From the NCBI GenBank assembly GCA_905214315.1, contig CAJMLN010000073.1, positions 1-7,533 of the forward strand: DNA of 7,533 nt, given 5' to 3'. The first letter of the stretch is position 1. Each line of letters opens with the position of its first letter. The notes under the pieces are model-generated. The model saw only the letters and a list, made by a program, of their open reading frames with translations. It searched no databases and was not told the DNA's origin. The DNA is from an uncultured bacterium (GTDB lineage Bacteria; Bacillota; Clostridia; Christensenellales; QALW01). Of the stretch, positions 5,288 to 7,533 are shown in pieces. A program made the translations under genes and the position numbers.

Positions 5288-6673
5288 ATGACGCGAACGG
5301 TTTCTCTCTTATGTGCGGCGGCACTGATTTGTTTAGTGTTTTGCGGAATCACGGGTTCGGCAGTGACCGGAATAAACCTTTTGCCGCAAGATGCCAGTGA
5401 AATGAATCCTTTCAACGATTCCTGGTTTCCTTTCGGCGGTGAGCTTGAGTATCGGCAGATGGAAGGAAACTCCGTGCTGGTCTATTCTACGCTTCCGGGA
5501 AAAAGCTGGTGTTCGCCGGCTGTTGAAATTTTTAGCCTGATACAGGCAAGCGGGGCGGGCGAGTACCGGTTGGAATTTGATATCATGATTTCTACCTCTC
5601 AGGTGAGCAGCGGGTTGAATACGCTTTTTCGGTGTACCAATAATACCAGCGTATGTACCTCGGCAAATGACGATAAAAGCGAATTCCGAGGCAGCGTAGG
5701 AAGAATCAATGAGATCAGCAATAATACCTGGCGGCATTTTTCAAGCACGTTCGGTGTAAGCCAGGAGGATATTGCCGGCAATAATAGCTGGATCCTCTGC
5801 TTTGACGCTATCGGAGATGATATTTCTTACATATATCTTGATAATGTGAGCTTGGTAAAACAGTCAGAAACCTATACTCCGCCAACGCCAACGCCGATCC
5901 CGCCGCAGGAGAATTCCGATCCGTTGATGGAAGTGACCGATGTTAAAATATCTGCCGATAACGGTACGAATCTGATTGAGAAAGCCTCGGCTGATTTTGA
6001 TACCATTTCTGATGCCAGTGGCTGCCGGTGGTTTCCGTTTCAGGGGGATGCTCTTACCGTAGAGAAGACAGGGTATCAAGGAAACTGCATTACACTGCAT
6101 AACGTGAGGTATTCTTGGTGTTCTCCGGCGCTTAATCTTTACCCGTACATTACACAGACAGGCCAGTATAGCGTAGCAATGCTGATCAGGGTCGATTTTA
6201 AAGGCGCTGCATCTAGTCCGTCACTTACTTTGCGGGGAGACAGCCAGAATTCCTTTATTCAAAAACATAATTCACAGTTCTTTACGGGAATCGGCGGAAC
6301 GCAGAAGGAAATCGTATCCGGAGAGTGGACAGCGGTTTCGGGTACATTTACAGTTTCTCAAGGGGATTTGACAGGCGCGCACCATTGGGCGCTGTGCCTT
6401 GGAAATCTGCCGGAAGATACTGCGAGCGTAAGTATTGACAGTGTTTCACTTGTCAGAGGTGAAGCAATACAGCTTCCGCAGGAAGAAACCCAGCAAAATG
6501 GACAAAATCAACTAAACGGCAGTATGGAAACGGGCAGTAAAGTAATCTTTAATCCGTTGACCTGGGCTGCGGCGATCGGCACGACGGGCGTTACGCTGAG
6601 CCTTGTGCTAGTGGCGATTGTGTTAAAAATAAGGAGAAATCGATCAGATCAATCGTCGGGATCGAGTTCTTGA
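5288..6673 (+). CDS. Membrane-anchored surface protein with two CBM4/9-like modules
   Basis: A 461-residue exported protein. It has a signal peptide (about 1-26, with TVSLLCAAALICLVFCG) and two copies of a beta-sandwich module (about 32-191 and 227-390). A PPTPTPIPPQ linker (198-207) joins the modules. A Gln/Asn-rich linker (about 397-414) leads to a membrane span (about 424-446), then IRRNRSDQ and a Ser-rich cytosolic end. Both copies share WFPF-x-G, SWCSPA, a VSQxDxxG block followed by W-x-LC, and a closing D-x-VSLV. This is the layout of CBM4/9-type carbohydrate-binding folds, including the usual final strand YIYLDNVSLV. No catalytic domain is visible, so it probably binds a glycan at the cell surface (inference). 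I chose the ATG at 5288, 9 bases after AAGGGA. The ATG at 5279 is too close to that site. The 3' end overlaps a convergent gene by 25 bp. Confidence 0.82.
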   Translation: MTRTVSLLCAAALICLVFCGITGSAVTGINLLPQDASEMNPFNDSWFPFGGELEYRQMEGNSVLVYSTLPGKSWCSPAVEIFSLIQASGAGEYRLEFDIMISTSQVSSGLNTLFRCTNNTSVCTSANDDKSEFRGSVGRINEISNNTWRHFSSTFGVSQEDIAGNNSWILCFDAIGDDISYIYLDNVSLVKQSETYTPPTPTPIPPQENSDPLMEVTDVKISADNGTNLIEKASADFDTISDASGCRWFPFQGDALTVEKTGYQGNCITLHNVRYSWCSPALNLYPYITQTGQYSVAMLIRVDFKGAASSPSLTLRGDSQNSFIQKHNSQFFTGIGGTQKEIVSGEWTAVSGTFTVSQGDLTGAHHWALCLGNLPEDTASVSIDSVSLVRGEAIQLPQEETQQNGQNQLNGSMETGSKVIFNPLTWAAAIGTTGVTLSLVLVAIVLKIRRNRSDQSSGSSS

Positions 6674-6948
6674 ATATTGAGTTCGGCTTCCGCCTGTCCA
6701 AAATAATGGCTTTGTCCTTCGGAGAGATCCATTAAAAACGGAAACAGCTGGAGAGCCAGCGACTCCTCCATCGGACTGTAGCGTCCGTCCGGGAGCACTT
6801 TTAATATAAAGAGCGCGGGCAGCGGATCATTTTCTTCCATAGGAGTAGTCGGATCTAAAAATACGGTGTATTTTTCACCGTTGCATAAAAAGCTTTTGTA
6901 TTTTAACAGTTCAATGACGGTACCATCGGTAAGTTCTACGTTATGCAA
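6649..6948 (-). CDS. DUF1292-like small acidic protein
   Basis: A small acidic protein of 99 residues. VELTDGTVIELLKYKSFLCNGEKYTVFLDPTTP and LFILKVLPDGRYSPMEESLALQLF follow the pattern of the DUF1292 family: a short strand, then 'GEKYTVFL', then 'ILKV', then an acidic helix. The function of that family is unknown. No signal peptide or membrane span is present, so it is probably cytosolic. There is no ATG at the front. The TTG at 6948 lies 9 bases after AAGGA (6958-6962) and gives MHNVELTDG. Another in-frame TTG at 6957 directly touches AAGGA and is less likely. A good promoter lies upstream on the same strand. The last 25 bases overlap the end of the convergent surface-protein gene. The family assignment is from pattern memory and is moderate. 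Confidence 0.7.
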   Translation of the reverse strand: MHNVELTDGTVIELLKYKSFLCNGEKYTVFLDPTTPMEENDPLPALFILKVLPDGRYSPMEESLALQLFPFLMDLSEGQSHYFGQAEAELNIQELDPDD

Positions 6949-6984
6949 AGAGATCAATCCTTATTGTTTCGTTTATGATATTAC

Positions 6985-7012
6985 ATTAAAGCATAGCGGG
7001 GGAAAATGTCAA
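6985..7012 (-). promoter_or_regulatory. Promoter of the DUF1292-like gene
   Basis: On the minus strand there is a perfect TTGACA (7007-7012), a 16-base spacer and TTTAAT (6985-6990), with TG one base before the -10. The start would be near 6978, about 30 bases before the TTG start codon. Confidence 0.7.
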
Positions 7013-7056
7013 GCACTGTTTTTATAAAATTCAAACTAAAAAAGGAGAAATAGAAA

Positions 7057-7533
7057 ATGAAAAAAGCGGTTTCATTATTTTTGAGCATAGCGTTGGTGCT
7101 GGGGATGATTTCCCTTACTGCGCTTGGCGCTCCAGAGGAACTTTTTACAATTGCGGGAGCCCTGGGAGATGATATGGTACTGCAGCGGGATGCGGAAATC
7201 TGCATCTGGGGAACCAGCAGCCAAAAGGGCGCGGAAATATCGGTAACATTTAAAGGGAAGACTACCAGTACAACCGTAGATGAAAATGGAAAATGGCTGG
7301 TTATGCTGCCTAAAGAAAGCGCCGATAAGAATGAAAGTGAAATGACGGTTACCTTGGGAGATTACAGTAAAACCCTGACGGGTATTTTAGTAGGTGATGT
7401 ATATCTGGTTGGGGGACAGTCCAACGCGGAACTGACTTTGGGAAGCGTAACGGCAGAATATAAGTCCAGCCAGATCAGCCAGATGATCAATGAACAGGAA
7501 GGGATGATTCGTTACTTTACCCAAAAACGAGAT
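7057..7533 (+). CDS. Secreted SGNH/sialate O-acetylesterase-like enzyme, 5' part only
   Basis: The first 159 codons of a gene that runs off the window. A signal peptide (about 1-24, MKKAVSLFLSIALVLG, cleavage near ALGA) is followed by a beta domain. This reads LGDDMVLQRDAEICIWGTSSQKGAEISVTFKGK, then DENGKWLVMLP, then VGDVYLVGGQSNAELTL (112-128). This order is characteristic of the sialic-acid 9-O-acetylesterase-like SGNH family: an N-terminal 'DNMVLQR...W G' domain, then block I 'GDVW-x-x-x-GQSN-x-E'. Ser122 is the expected nucleophile. The usual GQSNMEM is GQSNAEL here. The enzyme would remove acetyl groups from sugars outside the cell. The catalytic Asp/His lie beyond the window. The ATG follows GGAG (7044-7047) by 9 bases. 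No strong promoter of its own is visible. Substrate is unknown. Confidence 0.85.
   Translation, partial: MKKAVSLFLSIALVLGMISLTALGAPEELFTIAGALGDDMVLQRDAEICIWGTSSQKGAEISVTFKGKTTSTTVDENGKWLVMLPKESADKNESEMTVTLGDYSKTLTGILVGDVYLVGGQSNAELTLGSVTAEYKSSQISQMINEQEGMIRYFTQKRD

Overview
The window looks like a chromosomal piece from a Clostridia-type Bacillota (Firmicutes). The reasons are AGGAGG-like ribosome sites, sigma-A-type promoters, the dnaX-ybaB-recR order, a YitT/DUF2179 membrane protein and a DUF1292-type small protein. The species cannot be told from this sequence. The core operon is rich in CTG/GCG/CCG codons. The recombinase at the left end and its flanks are clearly more AT-rich, and the surface-protein genes at the right end are in between.

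Left part (1-1029): a small serine recombinase gene on the minus strand (80-685), followed by an AT-rich intergenic region of 344 bases. This region holds a near-identical 20-21 base direct repeat and a good sigma-A promoter for the next operon.

Core part (1030-3732): dnaX, ybaB/ebfC and recR, tightly packed on the plus strand. This is the conserved replication/recombination-repair operon. It ends at a strong intrinsic terminator, with a weaker second one behind it. dnaX carries an in-frame A AAA AAG slippery heptamer just after its AAA+ clamp-loader core, followed by stem-forming sequence.

Middle part (3733-5226): a promoter drives what reads as a broken lipoprotein-like gene. Its start codon is missing one base and its frame is broken twice, each time at a homopolymer. 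Next comes a compact control element in which a 15-bp hairpin, a sigma-A-like promoter and the ribosome site of the next gene are laid on top of each other. It leads into a YitT-family membrane protein gene.

Right part (5223-7533): a promoter whose -35 box overlaps the yitT-like stop codon leads into a secreted, C-terminally membrane-anchored protein with two copies of a carbohydrate-binding-like beta-sandwich module. A small DUF1292-like gene converges on it and overlaps its 3' end by 25 bp. A new plus-strand gene then begins and runs off the window. It is a secreted SGNH/sialate O-acetylesterase-like enzyme with a GQSN nucleophile motif. The two exported proteins suggest glycan handling at the cell surface (inference). 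I found no tRNA, rRNA, CRISPR array or insertion sequence. The best candidates for something undescribed are the overlaid control element before the yitT-like gene, the dnaX slippery site, and the tandem-module surface protein.
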